Shown: positions 17,733 to 28,573, counted from the first letter of the stretch. The stretch is 64,000 nucleotides of DNA from Paenochrobactrum gallinarii (GCF_014205685.1 NZ_JACIIU010000001.1:62001-126000); one strand, 5' to 3'. Made by a program: numbers and translations. The notes: generated by a model from the letters alone, not told the origin.

Positions 17733-18404
17733 ATGAAATCCGCTGTCATTCTCCTTCCGGGCCTCAATCGCGACCGCGATATGATTGCCGCTTTAACAAA
17801 GATCTCCGGTCAGGCGCCTGTCACTGTCTGGCAGACTGATACCAGCATCCCTGATGATGTTGATCTCATCGTCATTCCGGGCGGCTTTTCTTATGGTGAC
17901 TATCTGCGTTGCGGCGCCATTGCTGCACGCATGCCTGTTATGCAGGCTGTACGTGAAAAAGCTGAAAAAGGCGTCAAGGTTATGGGCGTGTGCAACGGCT
18001 TCCAGATTCTGCTCGAAGCAGGTCTGCTGCCCGGTGCATTGATGCGCAACACATCGCTGAAATTTGTCTGCCGTGAAGTCAAACTCGAAGTTGCCAATAA
18101 CACTTCAGCCTTCACCCGCGGCTATCAGCAAGGCCAGATTATCCGTTGCCCGGTAGCGCATCATGATGGCAATTATTTTGCTGACGCAGAAACATTGAAG
18201 CGCCTGGAAGACAATGGTCAGGTTCTGTTCCGCTATGCGGAAGGCACAAACCCGAACGGCTCTGTTAATAATATCGCAGGTATTATGAACGAACGCGGCA
18301 ACGTGCTCGGCATGATGCCGCATCCCGAAAACCTGATTGAAGCAGCACATGGCGGTAATGACGGACGTGCATTATTTGCGGGTGCCCTCGGACTGGCTGC
18401 CTGA
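17733..18404 (+). CDS. purQ: Phosphoribosylformylglycinamidine synthase subunit PurQ
   Basis: Glutaminase subunit of FGAM synthetase (step 4 of purine synthesis), a class I glutamine amidotransferase. 223 residues starting [17 protein letters not shown]. The catalytic cysteine is in [17 protein letters not shown], the oxyanion region in [11 protein letters not shown], and the His-Glu pair in [13 protein letters not shown] at 17733 matches the conserved N-terminus; an in-frame ATG at 17709 would add eight residues. Works with PurS and PurL. Confidence 0.97.
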   Translation: MKSAVILLPGLNRDRDMIAALTKISGQAPVTVWQTDTSIPDDVDLIVIPGGFSYGDYLRCGAIAARMPVMQAVREKAEKGVKVMGVCNGFQILLEAGLLPGALMRNTSLKFVCREVKLEVANNTSAFTRGYQQGQIIRCPVAHHDGNYFADAETLKRLEDNGQVLFRYAEGTNPNGSVNNIAGIMNERGNVLGMMPHPENLIEAAHGGNDGRALFAGALGLAA

Positions 18405-18510
18405 TTGACGTAAACCGTCTTTCAGCTCAGATAAACTTGTTTTCGTTTGAAACGGTGTGAGCGTTAAAACTCACCATTAAAGCGCTTAAGCATCAAGGAG
18501 ATTGCGACCC

Positions 18511-19158
18511 ATGAAACTCTATTCCCGGCCTCTTTCTCCTTATGCAGCGGCAATCCGCGCCACTGCTTATCTGAAAAACATTCCGCTTAAACTGGTCGAT
18601 CTGCCCTACCCGTTTCAAGAGCAGATCGCTGACATCACACCGGTTAAGCGCGTACCGGTTCTGGTGACCGGCTCTGGCACCGCTTTGTTTGAAGCCATTA
18701 TCATTGCCGAATATCTGGAAGAAAAATTTACCGATACGCCGCTTTTGCCGCAGGATCCTAAAGATCGTGCACTCATCCGCTTATTAGCACGTATGGCCGA
18801 ACTTGAAGTGCTGACACCAGCTCTCAACATCTTCAAATTGCCTGCCGATGCAGCTGATCGCCAACAAAAAATTGATGCTCAAATTGCTGTCATAAAGCGC
18901 GGCCTTGCAATTTTGGAAGAGCGCATGACCGGTGAAGCCTATGCTTTGGGCGATCATCCAACCCTTGCTGATTGCTGGCTGCTGCCGATCCGCTTCTTCT
19001 TAGAGCCAATCAAAAAGCTCAGCAATTGCCCGACACTGTTTGACGATTTTCCTAAATTTGACGCCTATGCCGCCAATGCCCGTCAGGACGATGCGCTTGC
19101 TACCGTCTGGAACGAAATGCATGATGGTTTGGTCGCGGCCAGACCGCATCTGGTATAA
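18511..19158 (+). CDS. Glutathione S-transferase family protein
   Basis: A 215-residue cytosolic GST: N-terminal thioredoxin-like domain (residues 1-80, MKLYSRPLSPYAAAIRATAYL, VPVLVTGSG, LFEAIIIAEYLE) and helical C-terminal domain with LADCWLLPIRFFLEP. The start at 18511 has AAGGAG seven bases ahead. The class and substrate cannot be told from sequence alone. It lies within the purine cluster between purQ and purL, an arrangement I believe is shared by relatives, but no link to purine synthesis is evident. Confidence 0.88.
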   Translation: MKLYSRPLSPYAAAIRATAYLKNIPLKLVDLPYPFQEQIADITPVKRVPVLVTGSGTALFEAIIIAEYLEEKFTDTPLLPQDPKDRALIRLLARMAELEVLTPALNIFKLPADAADRQQKIDAQIAVIKRGLAILEERMTGEAYALGDHPTLADCWLLPIRFFLEPIKKLSNCPTLFDDFPKFDAYAANARQDDALATVWNEMHDGLVAARPHLV

Positions 19159-19184
19159 AACTTATAAGCTGGCGGAGCCTGCAC

Positions 19185-19595
19185 TTGTTCAAGTTTCATC
19201 TCGCTACAGCTTTGGGTCTGTCAGCTTTATTGTTCTTATCGTCCTGCCAGTCTGCCCTTAAGCCAGGCCCCGGACCTTTGACATTAACATCTTCCCAAGC
19301 GGCTCTGCCGATAATGGAGATGATGAGCCAGGCGGCCACAGCCTGCTGGTTCAAATCAAAAGAAAAAGATTTCCGCGTCTATAAGATGGCCGCAGAGCTT
19401 AATTCTTTTTCAGGCCGGCCGCGCTTTTTATTAGTGCCGGTTAAAAACCCGACTGCCCGTCCGTTGCTTGTTGTGCAGGCGGAAGGCAATCCGGCTAAAA
19501 TTGAAGTTTTCGGACCAATGATGGGGCAACCTGTCGGTTCAAAAATTGCCCATGATGTAAAGCTTTGGGCTGAAGGGCAAAAAAAATGTTCCTGA
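19185..19595 (+). CDS. Hypothetical lipoprotein
   Basis: 136 residues starting with TTG at 19185, seven bases after GGCGGAG. Residues 1-21 form a lipoprotein signal (ATALGLSALLFLSSC) with lipobox LSSC, so Cys21 would be acylated and the protein anchored in the envelope. The mature part is small, basic, with two more cysteines (TACWF and the terminal KKCS) and a predicted beta-rich middle (RFLLVPVKNPTARPLLVVQA). I recognise no characterised family. It follows the GST gene by 26 bases and ends in a terminator. Confidence 0.75.
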   Translation: MFKFHLATALGLSALLFLSSCQSALKPGPGPLTLTSSQAALPIMEMMSQAATACWFKSKEKDFRVYKMAAELNSFSGRPRFLLVPVKNPTARPLLVVQAEGNPAKIEVFGPMMGQPVGSKIAHDVKLWAEGQKKCS

Positions 19596-19607
19596 ATAAA
19601 CCGCGGT

Positions 19608-19630
19608 AAAGCCTGAATTTCAGGCTTTTT
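19608..19630 (+). terminator. Terminator after the lipoprotein gene
   Basis: AAAGCCTG-AATTT-CAGGCTTT followed by T residues, 12 bases after the stop. Confidence 0.8.
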
Positions 19631-19705
19631 ATACTCGCACTCCTCCTCATCTTGCGGTAAAGAAGCCGCTTGAAACACTAGATTTTCGGTGGGTTTTCTG
19701 TTTCC

Positions 19706-21940
19706 ATGACCAATTCCTCATCCAATATCACAAACAATCAGGCAATCACGCCAGAACTGATCGAAGCGCACGGCCTGAAGCCGGATGAATATCAGCGCAT
19801 TCTCGGTCTTATCGGCCGTGAACCAAGCTATACAGAGCTTGGCATTTTCTCTGCCATGTGGAATGAGCACTGCTCTTACAAATCATCTAAAAAATGGCTG
19901 CGTACGCTGCCGACAACCGGCCCGCGTGTTATTCAGGGTCCTGGCGAAAACGCCGGTGTGGTTGATATCGGCGATGGCGACTGCATCGTTTTCAAGATGG
20001 AAAGCCACAACCATCCGTCCTATATCGAGCCTTATCAGGGCGCGGCAACAGGTGTTGGCGGTATTTTGCGTGACGTATTCACCATGGGTGCGCGTCCGGT
20101 TGCAGCCATGAATGCGCTGCGCTTTGGTGAGCCGTCCCATCCAAAAACCCGCCACCTCGTTTCCGGTGTTGTTTCCGGTGTTGGCGGTTACGGCAACGCA
20201 TTCGGCGTGCCGACTGTTGGCGGTGAGGTCAATTTCGACAAGCGTTATAACGATAATATCCTCGTCAACGCTTTTGCAGCGGGACTGGCTAAAACCGACG
20301 CGATTTTCTACTCAAAAGCTGAAGGCGTTGGCCTGCCGGTTGTTTATCTGGGTGCCAAAACCGGCCGTGACGGTGTTGGCGGCGCGACAATGGCATCGGC
20401 TGAATTTGATGAAACCATTGAAGAAAAGCGCCCAACCGTTCAGGTTGGTGATCCGTTTACCGAAAAATGCCTGCTTGAAGCTTGCCTTGAGCTGATGGCA
20501 TCCGGTGCGGTTATCGCTATTCAGGATATGGGTGCAGCAGGTCTTACCTGTTCGGCTGTTGAAATGGGCGCTAAAGGCGACCTCGGCATCGAACTGATAC
20601 TTGATCATGTGCCTGTGCGCGAAGAAAACATGACCGCTTACGAAATGATGCTTTCTGAAAGTCAGGAACGCATGCTGATGGTTCTGAAACCTGAAAAGGC
20701 AGAAGAAGCAGAAGCCATTTTCGTTAAATGGGGTCTGGATTTCGCAATCGTTGGTAAAACCACTGATGATCTGCGCTTCCGCGTCATCCATCAGGGCGTT
20801 GAAGTTGCTAATCTGCCGATTAAAGAACTCGGTGATGAAGCGCCTGAATATGATCGTCCATGGAAAGAACCAGGTCGTCATGCACCGCTGAGCCTTGCTT
20901 CTGTTCCGGAAGTTGAAGATTATGCCGATGCGCTTTTGAAACTGGTAGGCTCTGCCGATCAGTCTTCACGTCGCTGGGTTTACGAACAGTTCGACACCAT
21001 CATTCAGGGCAATTCGTTGCAAATTCCTGGTGGTGATGCCGGTGTGATCCGCGTTGACGGCCATGAAACCAAAGCACTTGCTTTCTCATCAGACGTCACA
21101 CCGCGTTATTGCGAAGCTGATCCGTTTGAAGGCGGCAAGCAGGCTGTTGCAGAATGCTGGCGCAACCTGACCGCGGTTGGCGCAGAGCCTTTGGCTTCCA
21201 CCGACAACCTCAACTTCGGCAATCCTGAAAAGCCGGAGGTAATGGGTCAGCTGGTTAAAGCCATTGAAGGTATCGGCGAAGCATGCCGCACACTCGGTTT
21301 CCCGATCGTTTCCGGTAACGTATCGCTTTACAACGAAACCAATGGTCAGGCGATCCTGCCTACCCCAACCATTGCCGGTGTCGGCCTCATTCCTGATTGG
21401 AAGCAGATGGCTAAAATCGGCGGCATGCAGGATGGCGATGTGCTGATCCTGCTCGGTGGTGACGGTACGCATCTTGGCCAGTCAATCTACTTACGCGATC
21501 TGTTTGACCGTGCCGACGGCCCGCCTCCATCCGTTGATTTGGCCATTGAAAAGCGCAACGGCGATTTCGTTCGCTCCGCAATCCGCAATGGTCAGGTAAC
21601 AGCTTGTCACGATCTGTCTGACGGTGGTTTGGCACTGGCAGTTGCTGAAATGGCAATCAAATCCGGCAAAGGTGCAAGCATCGAACTTGGTGAAGGCGCA
21701 CGCCATGCACTGATGTTTGGTGAAGATCAGGCACGTTATGTTGTTTCAACCTCTGCTGAAACTGCCAACCTTCTGGCGCTCAATGCAGAAGGTTCCGGCA
21801 TTCCGTTCCGAATTCTGGGCACCGTTGGCGGCACCGAGTTGAATTTCGGTGACGCTTGCAAGGTTTCAGTCGATGCACTGAAAGCATCCTATGAAGGCTG
21901 GTTCCCGAACTACATGAACGGCGTTGAAGCTGCCGAATAA
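19706..21940 (+). CDS. purL: Phosphoribosylformylglycinamidine synthase subunit PurL
   Basis: ATP-dependent synthetase subunit that converts FGAR to FGAM using ammonia from PurQ. At 744 residues it is the small PurL type that needs separate PurS and PurQ. Motifs include [12 protein letters not shown], the nucleotide-binding [35 protein letters not shown], and a repeated AIRS-like half with [16 protein letters not shown]. The ATG at 19706 has only a weak ribosome site, but upstream sequence holds no better one. A terminator upstream implies its own promoter. Confidence 0.98.
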   Translation: MTNSSSNITNNQAITPELIEAHGLKPDEYQRILGLIGREPSYTELGIFSAMWNEHCSYKSSKKWLRTLPTTGPRVIQGPGENAGVVDIGDGDCIVFKMESHNHPSYIEPYQGAATGVGGILRDVFTMGARPVAAMNALRFGEPSHPKTRHLVSGVVSGVGGYGNAFGVPTVGGEVNFDKRYNDNILVNAFAAGLAKTDAIFYSKAEGVGLPVVYLGAKTGRDGVGGATMASAEFDETIEEKRPTVQVGDPFTEKCLLEACLELMASGAVIAIQDMGAAGLTCSAVEMGAKGDLGIELILDHVPVREENMTAYEMMLSESQERMLMVLKPEKAEEAEAIFVKWGLDFAIVGKTTDDLRFRVIHQGVEVANLPIKELGDEAPEYDRPWKEPGRHAPLSLASVPEVEDYADALLKLVGSADQSSRRWVYEQFDTIIQGNSLQIPGGDAGVIRVDGHETKALAFSSDVTPRYCEADPFEGGKQAVAECWRNLTAVGAEPLASTDNLNFGNPEKPEVMGQLVKAIEGIGEACRTLGFPIVSGNVSLYNETNGQAILPTPTIAGVGLIPDWKQMAKIGGMQDGDVLILLGGDGTHLGQSIYLRDLFDRADGPPPSVDLAIEKRNGDFVRSAIRNGQVTACHDLSDGGLALAVAEMAIKSGKGASIELGEGARHALMFGEDQARYVVSTSAETANLLALNAEGSGIPFRILGTVGGTELNFGDACKVSVDALKASYEGWFPNYMNGVEAAE

Positions 21941-21961
21941 ACCAAATTGGTTTTTGAAAAC

Positions 21962-21998
21962 AAAAGGCTGCGTTTCAAAACGCAGCCTTTTATCTTTT
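21962..21998 (+). terminator. purL terminator
   Basis: AAAGGCTGCG and CGCAGCCTTT (21963-21990) around a TTTCAAAA loop, then a T-rich run. Confidence 0.85.
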
Positions 21999-22104
21999 GG
22001 GGTTAGGTTTGATACGACAGCAGAGGCAAATTGCCATCTAACAATTGCCCATTTCAAACCCCATAATGAGTATTCAATACCCGCATTTATAACCGAGCTT
22101 TTCT

Positions 22105-22818
22105 ATGTCTGATTTTTCCCGCGATCATCTCAATACTTATTTTCATGCCCAGACGGACGATATCCGACCGGTCGAGTGGCTTATTGCCGAGGGATTGACG
22201 GATTACGAATATGCCTTGAACTTCATGGAAGAGCGGGTGAAAGCCATCCGCGAGCATGGCGCGCCGGAACTGGTCTGGCTGGTGGAGCACCCGCCCCTTT
22301 ATACCGGTGGCACCAGTGCCAATGCTTCCGACCTACTCACCCCTGATCGCTTTCCGGTTTATGAAACCGGACGCGGAGGCGAATATACCTATCATGGACC
22401 CGGCCAGCGTGTTGCCTATGTGATGCTTGATTTGAAGCGCCGGCGTGAAGATGTGCGCGCCTTTGTGGCCGCGCTCGAAGAATGGATTATCCAGACACTG
22501 GCCGAATTTAATGTCAAAGGCGAACGTCGCGAAGATCGCGTCGGCGTTTGGGTCACGCGCCCTGAAAAACCTCGCCTGGCTAATGGCGCGATGTCAGAGG
22601 ATAAAATTGCCGCTATCGGCATTCGTCTTCGCCGCTGGGTCAGTTTTCATGGCATCGCGCTCAATGTCGAACCGGAATTAGAAAATTTCGGCGGCATCGT
22701 ACCTTGCGGTGTAACCGAGCACGGCGTTACCAGTCTGGTTGATCTCGGCCTGCCGGTCAGCATGGATGATCTCGACGTGGCTTTAGCTAAAACATTCCGC
22801 ACAATATTCGGCGAATAA
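22105..22818 (+). CDS. lipB: Octanoyl-[acyl-carrier-protein]-protein N-octanoyltransferase
   Basis: LipB moves octanoate from ACP to lipoyl domains of 2-oxoacid dehydrogenases and the glycine cleavage H protein; LipA (also in this window) then adds sulphur. 237 residues. The substrate loop [16 protein letters not shown], the catalytic lysine in [17 protein letters not shown] and the catalytic cysteine in GGIVPCGV are all present. Start ATG at 22105. Monocistronic, with terminators before and after. Confidence 0.97.
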   Translation: MSDFSRDHLNTYFHAQTDDIRPVEWLIAEGLTDYEYALNFMEERVKAIREHGAPELVWLVEHPPLYTGGTSANASDLLTPDRFPVYETGRGGEYTYHGPGQRVAYVMLDLKRRREDVRAFVAALEEWIIQTLAEFNVKGERREDRVGVWVTRPEKPRLANGAMSEDKIAAIGIRLRRWVSFHGIALNVEPELENFGGIVPCGVTEHGVTSLVDLGLPVSMDDLDVALAKTFRTIFGE

Positions 22819-22834
22819 ATTATCATTCACAGCA

Positions 22835-22875
22835 CAAAAAAGAGCATTTCCGCTTGGCGAAAATGCTCTTTTTTA
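22835..22875. terminator. Bidirectional terminator, lipB / PhnA-like gene
   Basis: AAAAAAGAGCATTT and AAATGCTCTTTTTT around a CCGCTTGGCGA loop, with A and T tracts on both sides. Confidence 0.9.
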
Positions 22876-22895
22876 CATTCACTTTTTAAAAAGCC

Positions 22896-23120
22896 TTAGG
22901 CTTTCTTCAAAAACTCGGTCTTCAGCACCAAACCTTTAACCTGCTTGGTATTGCATTCAACTTCGCCCGGATTACCGTTCAAACGCACATTTTTAACCAA
23001 TGTACCGCGCTTTATGGTCTCCGATGTACCCTTCACTTTCAGATCTTTAATCAAGGTGACGGAATCACCTTCGTTGATCTGAGTACCATTGCTGTCTCTT
23101 ACAATGACTTCGTCGCTCAT
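22896..23120 (-). CDS. PhnA/YjdM C-terminal domain protein
   Basis: A 74-residue small basic protein matching the C-terminal SH3-like domain of PhnA/YjdM: VIVRDSNGTQINEGDSVTLIKDLKVKGTS and IKRGTLVKNVRLNGNPGEVECNT, then QVKGLVLKTEFLKKA. Full-length YjdM also has an N-terminal zinc ribbon, which is missing here; single-domain versions are common. The historic link to phosphonate use is doubtful and the function is unknown. ATG at 23120 follows GGAGTG. Its ribosome site lies directly behind a hairpin with a T tract. Confidence 0.85.
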   Translation of the reverse strand: MSDEVIVRDSNGTQINEGDSVTLIKDLKVKGTSETIKRGTLVKNVRLNGNPGEVECNTKQVKGLVLKTEFLKKA

Positions 23121-23133
23121 GCTTATCACTCCA

Positions 23134-23176
23134 TAAAAAGAGCCTTAAGCTGTTCTTTCAAACAAGGCTTAAGGCT
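23134..23176 (-). terminator. Terminator or attenuator between merR and the PhnA-like gene
   Basis: AGCCTTAAGC (23141-23150) and GCTTAAGGCT (23167-23176) form a perfect 10-bp stem, followed on the minus strand by CTTTTTATGGAG, so the T tract touches the next gene's ribosome site. Confidence 0.75.
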
Positions 23177-23293
23177 GTTTCAGAACTTAAAATAGCTTTC
23201 ATTTAAAGCTTAAAGCGCACCATGCTTTTCAGTTCGAATTGCACGGGCTCATTTTCTCTTCACCTCAGAACATAACCCTTTGACAGGCATTCT

Positions 23294-23830
23294 TTAGCGC
23301 ACCTGATCCAGCAGGCGTTTGCATTCCAGCAAATCAAATAAGGCTTCCTGCAACAGGCTGCGATTATCCTTTGACGCACGACGATCATCCGCACCCACAG
23401 GGCCGGACTCTTCACCTTTCAACAAACCAAAGAGCTTGCGCGGTGCAGCCGGCGCTTTGATGCCGGAGGGAAGTGATGATTCATCAAATGCATCAGCTTC
23501 CGCATGACGACTGGCTTCAACCTGTTTTTGCTTCGTAATCGCTTCTATAGCAGCCACATCACCATTGCCGAGCGCAATGATGAACTGAACATTATTTTCA
23601 CGTAAAAGCTTTTGAACGCCTTTAATCGTATAGCCCTGATCATAGAGCAAATGACGGATGCCTTTAAGCAATTCAACGTCGAGTGGTCGGTAATAACGAC
23701 GGCCACCACCGCGCTTTAAAGGCTTAATCTGCGTAAACCGCGTTTCCCAAAAACGCAAAACATGCTGCGGCAAATCAAGATCATCAGCTACTTCGCTGAT
23801 TGTCCTGAAAGCATCTGGACCTTTATCCAT
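23294..23830 (-). CDS. MerR family transcriptional regulator
   Basis: 178 residues. An N-terminal MerR winged helix-turn-helix spans about residues 6-75: [62 protein letters not shown]. The C-terminal half is a linker plus helix ([17 protein letters not shown]) with no metal-binding cysteine cluster, so the effector is unknown. The start at 23830 follows AAGGGGCAG; a longer frame to 23881 has no support. It lies downstream of ihfA on the same strand, an order I know from other Hyphomicrobiales. Confidence 0.9.
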   Translation of the reverse strand: MDKGPDAFRTISEVADDLDLPQHVLRFWETRFTQIKPLKRGGGRRYYRPLDVELLKGIRHLLYDQGYTIKGVQKLLRENNVQFIIALGNGDVAAIEAITKQKQVEASRHAEADAFDESSLPSGIKAPAAPRKLFGLLKGEESGPVGADDRRASKDNRSLLQEALFDLLECKRLLDQVR

Positions 23831-24054
23831 ATACTGCCCCTTCGATATTACAGTCTGCTTCTTAACTTTACGATCACACAAATCACAAAGCTACAGAATT
23901 ATCATTATACATGACGGCATCAGAATGCTGAAACGAATAGTCGTCTAAGCACATAAAAAACCGTACGAATCACCTATAATGAACATGCAATATCAGTTAT
24001 TTACAGGCAAGCATTTAAGCTGACTGTTAAACGAGCACTACAGATTGCAGCTGA

Positions 24055-24384
24055 TTATTCGACGCGAGACGCCTGTTTGCTTCTCTTCTGATGTTCTTCA
24101 AGAATACGTTGTTTCAAGACATTGGAAGCCTTGAAGGTCATAACCCGACGCGGCAAAATCGGAACTTCTTCACCGGTTTTCGGGTTGCGGCCGATACGCT
24201 CATTCTTCTCACGCACCTGAAAAGTGGCAAAAGATGACAGCTTGACGGTCTCTCCATTCACAATAGCATCACACACTTCATCGAGAATCATCTCAACAAG
24301 TGCTGCTGACTCTGTGCGAGAGAGACCTACCTTACGGTAAACAGCCTCTGCCAAGTCTGCGCGTGTGACTGTCTTACCCCCCAT
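24055..24384 (-). CDS. ihfA: Integration host factor subunit alpha
   Basis: DNA-bending HU/IHF protein that pairs with IhfB and shapes promoters, origins and recombination sites. 109 residues with the IHF-alpha signatures [50 protein letters not shown] (including the intercalating proline and the SF-F core) and [19 protein letters not shown] at 24384. It sits 119 bases downstream of fabH on the same strand. Confidence 0.97.
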   Translation of the reverse strand: MGGKTVTRADLAEAVYRKVGLSRTESAALVEMILDEVCDAIVNGETVKLSSFATFQVREKNERIGRNPKTGEEVPILPRRVMTFKASNVLKQRILEEHQKRSKQASRVE

Positions 24385-24503
24385 GACGGAACCTACCTGG
24401 TTAGCGTTGGACTAATATTATCCTTAACTGACAGCAGGTTACACAAATAAAATGGTTTCGGTCAAGCAGCCTTTTTCACGCGCCTTCATTTAAAATGCTA
24501 AAA

Positions 24504-25475
24504 TCACCAGCGAAGCAGCACAGCGCCCCAAGTAAAGCCGCCGCCCATTGCCTCCAAAAGCACCAGATCACCCTCCTTGATACGGCCATCTTTAACGGCA
24601 GCACCAAGGGCAAGCGGTACGGATGCAGCAGATGTATTACCGTGCTGATCAACGGTGATAACAACTTTATCTTCAGCAATATTCAGCTTTTTCGCCGATG
24701 CATCAATAATGCGTTTATTGGCCTGATGCGGCACGAACCAGTCGATATCGTCAGCAGTCAGACCAGTTTCTTCAAAAGAAGCTTCAATCACATCGGTGAT
24801 CATGCCAACAGCATGTTTGAAAACTTCACGGCCTTCCATGCGCAAATGACCAACGGTCTGCGTTGTTGAAGGACCACCATCGACAAAAAGTTTGTGCTTA
24901 TGTGAACCGTCGGAACGCAAATTGGCTGACAAAATACCACGATCAGAGGTCAACCCCTTGCCTTCGCCGGCTTCCAGCACAATCGCGCCGGCACCATCGC
25001 CAAAAAGAACGCAGGTGCTGCGGTCATTCCAGTCTAGAATACGTGAGAAGGTTTCGGAACCAATCACGAGCACGCGTTGTGCCATACCGCCACGAATATA
25101 AAGATCAGCCGTACTGATCGCGTAAATAAAACCGGAGCAAACAGCCTGCATATCAAATGCAAAGCCGTGCGTCATACCGAGTTCTTTTTGAATTTCGACT
25201 GCACTTGCCGGAAATGTATTATTCGGGGTCGAGGTCGCAACCACAATCAGATCAATATCATCAGGTGTCAGACCGGCATTTTCCAATGCCGCACGTGCTG
25301 CTGCCGCACCGAGCGAAACAGTCGTTTCATTTTCATTGGCAATATAACGCTGACGAATGCCTGTGCGCTGCACAATCCACTCATCAGACGTTTCAACCAT
25401 ACCTTCCAAATCGGAATTCTTAACGATACGCTCCGGCAGTGCGGTTCCGATACCCTTAACGACAGATCTAATCAT
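24504..25475 (-). CDS. fabH: 3-oxoacyl-[acyl-carrier-protein] synthase III
   Basis: FabH condenses acetyl-CoA with malonyl-ACP to begin fatty-acid synthesis. From ATG at 25475 the protein is 323 residues, starting [14 protein letters not shown]. The Cys-His-Asn triad is seen in AVCSGF (Cys113), PHQANKRI and HGNTSAAS, and the glycine-rich [11 protein letters not shown] closes the protein. In-frame ATGs at 25487 and 25499 would give longer N-termini that do not match the family. It follows plsX (163 bases) and precedes ihfA. Confidence 0.97.
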   Translation of the reverse strand: MIRSVVKGIGTALPERIVKNSDLEGMVETSDEWIVQRTGIRQRYIANENETTVSLGAAAARAALENAGLTPDDIDLIVVATSTPNNTFPASAVEIQKELGMTHGFAFDMQAVCSGFIYAISTADLYIRGGMAQRVLVIGSETFSRILDWNDRSTCVLFGDGAGAIVLEAGEGKGLTSDRGILSANLRSDGSHKHKLFVDGGPSTTQTVGHLRMEGREVFKHAVGMITDVIEASFEETGLTADDIDWFVPHQANKRIIDASAKKLNIAEDKVVITVDQHGNTSAASVPLALGAAVKDGRIKEGDLVLLEAMGGGFTWGAVLLRW

Positions 25476-25638
25476 CGCTTTTTCCATTTTCCAAGACATC
25501 GACACCCCAAAAGGGGAGCGCTTATCATTAAGTTAAAGGCAATAAAGCCTAAATGCATTTTCCACAAATATATTCAAGCTGATCTCAGCTAACACCATTT
25601 ATGAAAAACGCCAAGTTTCTTACATTAAAGACGGGATC

Positions 25639-26709
25639 TCACGCCTGATCTTCATCAGAAGGCGCTGCCTCATCTGTTTTTAGGTTAAGTGGGGCACTAT
25701 GCTGAAAATGCGACAGATCGGCGGTAATTTTCTCTAAAAGTTTATTACGCACCATATCATAGCCTACTTCTATAGCAGCCGCGATACCATCCGCATTAGC
25801 ACCACCGTGACTTTTAATCACCACGCCGTTGAGCCCTAAAAACACACCACCATTAACCTTGTTCGGATCCATTTTTTCACGCAGGCGATCAAATGCACCC
25901 TTGGCAAATAAATAGCCGATCTTGGCAAGCCATGTGCGGCTCATGGCCTGACGCAGCAGATTAGCAATCTGGCGCGCTGTGCCTTCAGCGGTTTTCAATG
26001 CGATATTGCCGGTAAATCCCTCGGTCACCACCACGTCAACCGTGCCGCTGCCGATATCATTACCTTCAACAAAACCATAATATTCAAAACCATCTAACGG
26101 TGTATCACGCAGGATCTGCCCGGCTTCTTTGATTTCATCGAGACCTTTAACATCCTCAACGCCAACATTGAGAAGGCCGACCGTCGGACGTTTCACTTCA
26201 AAAAGCGCGCGCGCCATACCAGCGCCCATCACAGCATAATTCACGAGCTGCGGTGCATCCGCACCAATGGTTGCCCCCACATCCAGCACGATGCCCTCGC
26301 CGCGTGAATTCGGCCAGATTGCTGCAATGGCAGGACGTTCAATCTGTGGCATCATGCGCAGGCAAAATTTGGACATCGCCATCAGCGCGCCGGTATTACC
26401 GGCAGACACGCAGGCATCCGCCTCACCGTCTTTGACGGCCTCCAGAGCCTGCCACATCGACGACTTACCACGTCCGTTACGCAAAGCCTGCCCCGGCTTG
26501 TCATCCATACGCACAGCCATTTCACTGACGCGAAACTCGGATGCGGCCTGAAGCTTAGGATATTTGGCCAGAACCGGCTCTACCCGCTCCGCCAAGCCAT
26601 AAATAACAAAGCGGATATCCGGATGACGCTCAAGCGCTATTGCCGCTCCGGGTATGACTACTTCAGGGCCAAAATCGCCACCCATGGCGTCAATCGAAAT
26701 TCTTATCAC
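25639..26709 (-). CDS. plsX: Phosphate acyltransferase PlsX
   Basis: PlsX makes acyl-phosphate from acyl-ACP for the PlsY step of phospholipid synthesis. 356 residues, peripheral membrane protein. Signatures are [21 protein letters not shown] at the start, [24 protein letters not shown] and [10 protein letters not shown]. It begins with GTG at 26709, preceded by AGGA. It is the middle of the chaperone-yceD-plsX-fabH run on the minus strand; rpmF, found between yceD and plsX in many bacteria, is absent here, which is usual for alphaproteobacteria. Confidence 0.97.
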   Translation of the reverse strand: MIRISIDAMGGDFGPEVVIPGAAIALERHPDIRFVIYGLAERVEPVLAKYPKLQAASEFRVSEMAVRMDDKPGQALRNGRGKSSMWQALEAVKDGEADACVSAGNTGALMAMSKFCLRMMPQIERPAIAAIWPNSRGEGIVLDVGATIGADAPQLVNYAVMGAGMARALFEVKRPTVGLLNVGVEDVKGLDEIKEAGQILRDTPLDGFEYYGFVEGNDIGSGTVDVVVTEGFTGNIALKTAEGTARQIANLLRQAMSRTWLAKIGYLFAKGAFDRLREKMDPNKVNGGVFLGLNGVVIKSHGGANADGIAAAIEVGYDMVRNKLLEKITADLSHFQHSAPLNLKTDEAAPSDEDQA

Positions 26710-26840
26710 TCTGGATTGTCCTGTGCGGTCCCTGTTGCTCGTATAGCTTTTTACAAAAATCAGCGGTTAAGCTTCAAGATTTACGCGAAAATAGCTTTTT
26801 TCTTCAGTCAGACAACTGAAATTTGGAAAATAGCTAAAAA

Positions 26841-27398
26841 TCAGTCTTTCTTCTGCCAATTCGCAAGGCTGGCAAATGGTGAAACAACACCACTATCAGC
26901 CTCTTCATCTGTTTCGCCAATTGTAACAACCACAGAATCAGCCAAATCACTTTTGCGTGGATATGGATCAATTGCGAGGTCAAAAAACTCTTCTGCAATT
27001 GCCCCTATATCAATTTTATCGCCGGAAAATGTTTCCGGAATATCCGGACCATCGGCAGAAATCAGCATTTCGCCACTTTCATCCAGCGGAATACGGGCAA
27101 GACGAGAATGCTCCGGCACCAGCACCAGCTCCACATCTTCATCAATCTGATTCTCGATCGGCTCCAATGTGGCAACGCAAGCCTGTACGATCTGCGCCTG
27201 AATTTTACCGCGAATTTTAATGCCGCTCTTTTTCCATGGCGTAATGATAAAATCTGCAGAAAAGCTCAAAACCTTTTCCAGACCATGAGATTCGGCCAAG
27301 GCTTCGCGCTCTCTGTTATCGCTTTTAAGCGTCACTTCAATGCCTTTTTGCGGCACATGCTGCACCGAAACCGGAAAATTCAAAACTGCTTCTTGCAT
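26841..27398 (-). CDS. YceD family protein (DUF177), 23S rRNA accumulation factor-like
   Basis: 185 residues of the DUF177/YceD family, linked in E. coli and plants to 23S rRNA accumulation. Visible are VVQACVATLEPIENQID-type central motif (here IVQACVATLEPIENQIDED) and the acidic IDIGAIAEEFFDLAIDPYPRK segment typical of the family. ATG at 27398 overlaps the stop codon of the upstream chaperone gene (TAATG), showing translational coupling. The plsX gene follows after 131 bases. Confidence 0.9.
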   Translation of the reverse strand: MQEAVLNFPVSVQHVPQKGIEVTLKSDNREREALAESHGLEKVLSFSADFIITPWKKSGIKIRGKIQAQIVQACVATLEPIENQIDEDVELVLVPEHSRLARIPLDESGEMLISADGPDIPETFSGDKIDIGAIAEEFFDLAIDPYPRKSDLADSVVVTIGETDEEADSGVVSPFASLANWQKKD

Positions 27399-27976
27399 TA
27401 CGCTGTCTCAACTTGCACGGTCGATGTTAAATCTTCCGCGTTTAAAAATACTAATCTGCCTGCTGCAATATCCTGATCTGCCAATTTTGACAAATGATCA
27501 CGGCTCGCCATCACATATGTGCAAAGATCGTCTGCTTGCGGCCAGTTTTCAAGATCTGGCTGAATATTGCGCGCCAAGGCTGCGCTTAAAGCCTCGCGGT
27601 CATTAGAATCAAGTGCGGTTCCGTATGAACCAACACGACCATAAAACATTCGCGCCAGTTTTTTCATACGTTTTGGCACGGATTGATCACCAATACCGAA
27701 CTCTCGCAAGGAATGATCGATATCTTTAAAGAACTCATCCGCCAGATCCTGCCCCAGCGCGGCCAGCACTTTATTGTCTTCACCATCCGATTTCAGCCGG
27801 TGCAACGTCAAAAACAAATGCAATGACAGCATTTCGTAACGCCCAAGCGGTGTATCGGGCACCTGAAATTGTGCATAAAAATATTTTTGACGTGCTGCCA
27901 TCACGATATTTTCATAAATATGCAGCGTAATGGCCTCATTCGCCTTCGATTTGCGTCGAAAAAGTTGAAGAATCAT
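27398..27976 (-). CDS. Ubiquinol-cytochrome c chaperone (CBP3/UQCC1 family)
   Basis: 192 residues of the CBP3 family, whose mitochondrial members help assemble cytochrome b of the bc1 complex; the bacterial role is inferred. The helical core includes the family motifs YAQFQVPDTPLGRYEMLSLH and LADEFFKDIDHSLREFGIGD followed by VPKRMKKLARMFYGRV. ATG at 27976. It is translationally coupled to yceD and stands divergent to bamE, with 87 bases between the starts. Confidence 0.92.
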   Translation of the reverse strand: MILQLFRRKSKANEAITLHIYENIVMAARQKYFYAQFQVPDTPLGRYEMLSLHLFLTLHRLKSDGEDNKVLAALGQDLADEFFKDIDHSLREFGIGDQSVPKRMKKLARMFYGRVGSYGTALDSNDREALSAALARNIQPDLENWPQADDLCTYVMASRDHLSKLADQDIAAGRLVFLNAEDLTSTVQVETA

Positions 27977-28063
27977 AATCTGACGACCGTTCTTATTGCA
28001 TCCAGTTGCAAGGTGGTTTACCGAAGTTCTCTTAACGGCGAAAGTGCCGCCCTGATTTAGATC

Positions 28064-28573
28064 ATGGAGATGTCATTGTTGCAGCGATTTTTTACAAGCC
28101 CCCGAACAAGAGGCGCGATGCTTGCTAGCACTGTGGTTCTCTTATCAGCAGGTTTAGCAGGATGTAATACCGCATCAACCCTAAACCCGTCTGAAATACT
28201 GACCGAAGGCTATGTGCTCGATAAAGAGGCTCTGGATTCCATTCCGGTTGGCTCGAGCCGTGAGCAGGTTATGATGGCGATGGGAACACCGTCTTCCACC
28301 GCAACCTTTGATAATGAAGTATTTTATTATATTTCACAAAAGCGTTACCGTGCCGCACAGTTCATGCCGGCTAAGGTTACCGACCGCCAGATTTTGGCAG
28401 TCTACTTTGATAAAGACGGCAAAGTCAGCCAGATCGCCAATTATGGCCTTCAGGATGGTAAGTTGTTTGACTTCATTTCCCGCACTACTCCAACCGGCGG
28501 TAAAGATCAAACCTTCCTCACCCAGATCATTAAAGGTGTTAGCCAGGCACCAACATCGCTTCCGGGCATGTGA
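28064..28573 (+). CDS. bamE: Outer membrane protein assembly factor BamE (SmpA/OmlA)
   Basis: Lipoprotein of the BAM complex, which inserts beta barrels into the outer membrane. A signal with lipobox LAGC (residues 31-34) is followed by the SmpA/OmlA fold: VLDKEALDSIPVGSSREQVMMAMGTPSST and FYYISQKRYRAAQFMPAKVTDRQILAVYFDKDGKV. The exact start is unclear: ATG at 28064 and 28070, and TTG at 28076 are all possible, the last being best spaced from GGAG (28066-28069). Convergent with hppA. Confidence 0.92.
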   Translation: MEMSLLQRFFTSPRTRGAMLASTVVLLSAGLAGCNTASTLNPSEILTEGYVLDKEALDSIPVGSSREQVMMAMGTPSSTATFDNEVFYYISQKRYRAAQFMPAKVTDRQILAVYFDKDGKVSQIANYGLQDGKLFDFISRTTPTGGKDQTFLTQIIKGVSQAPTSLPGM

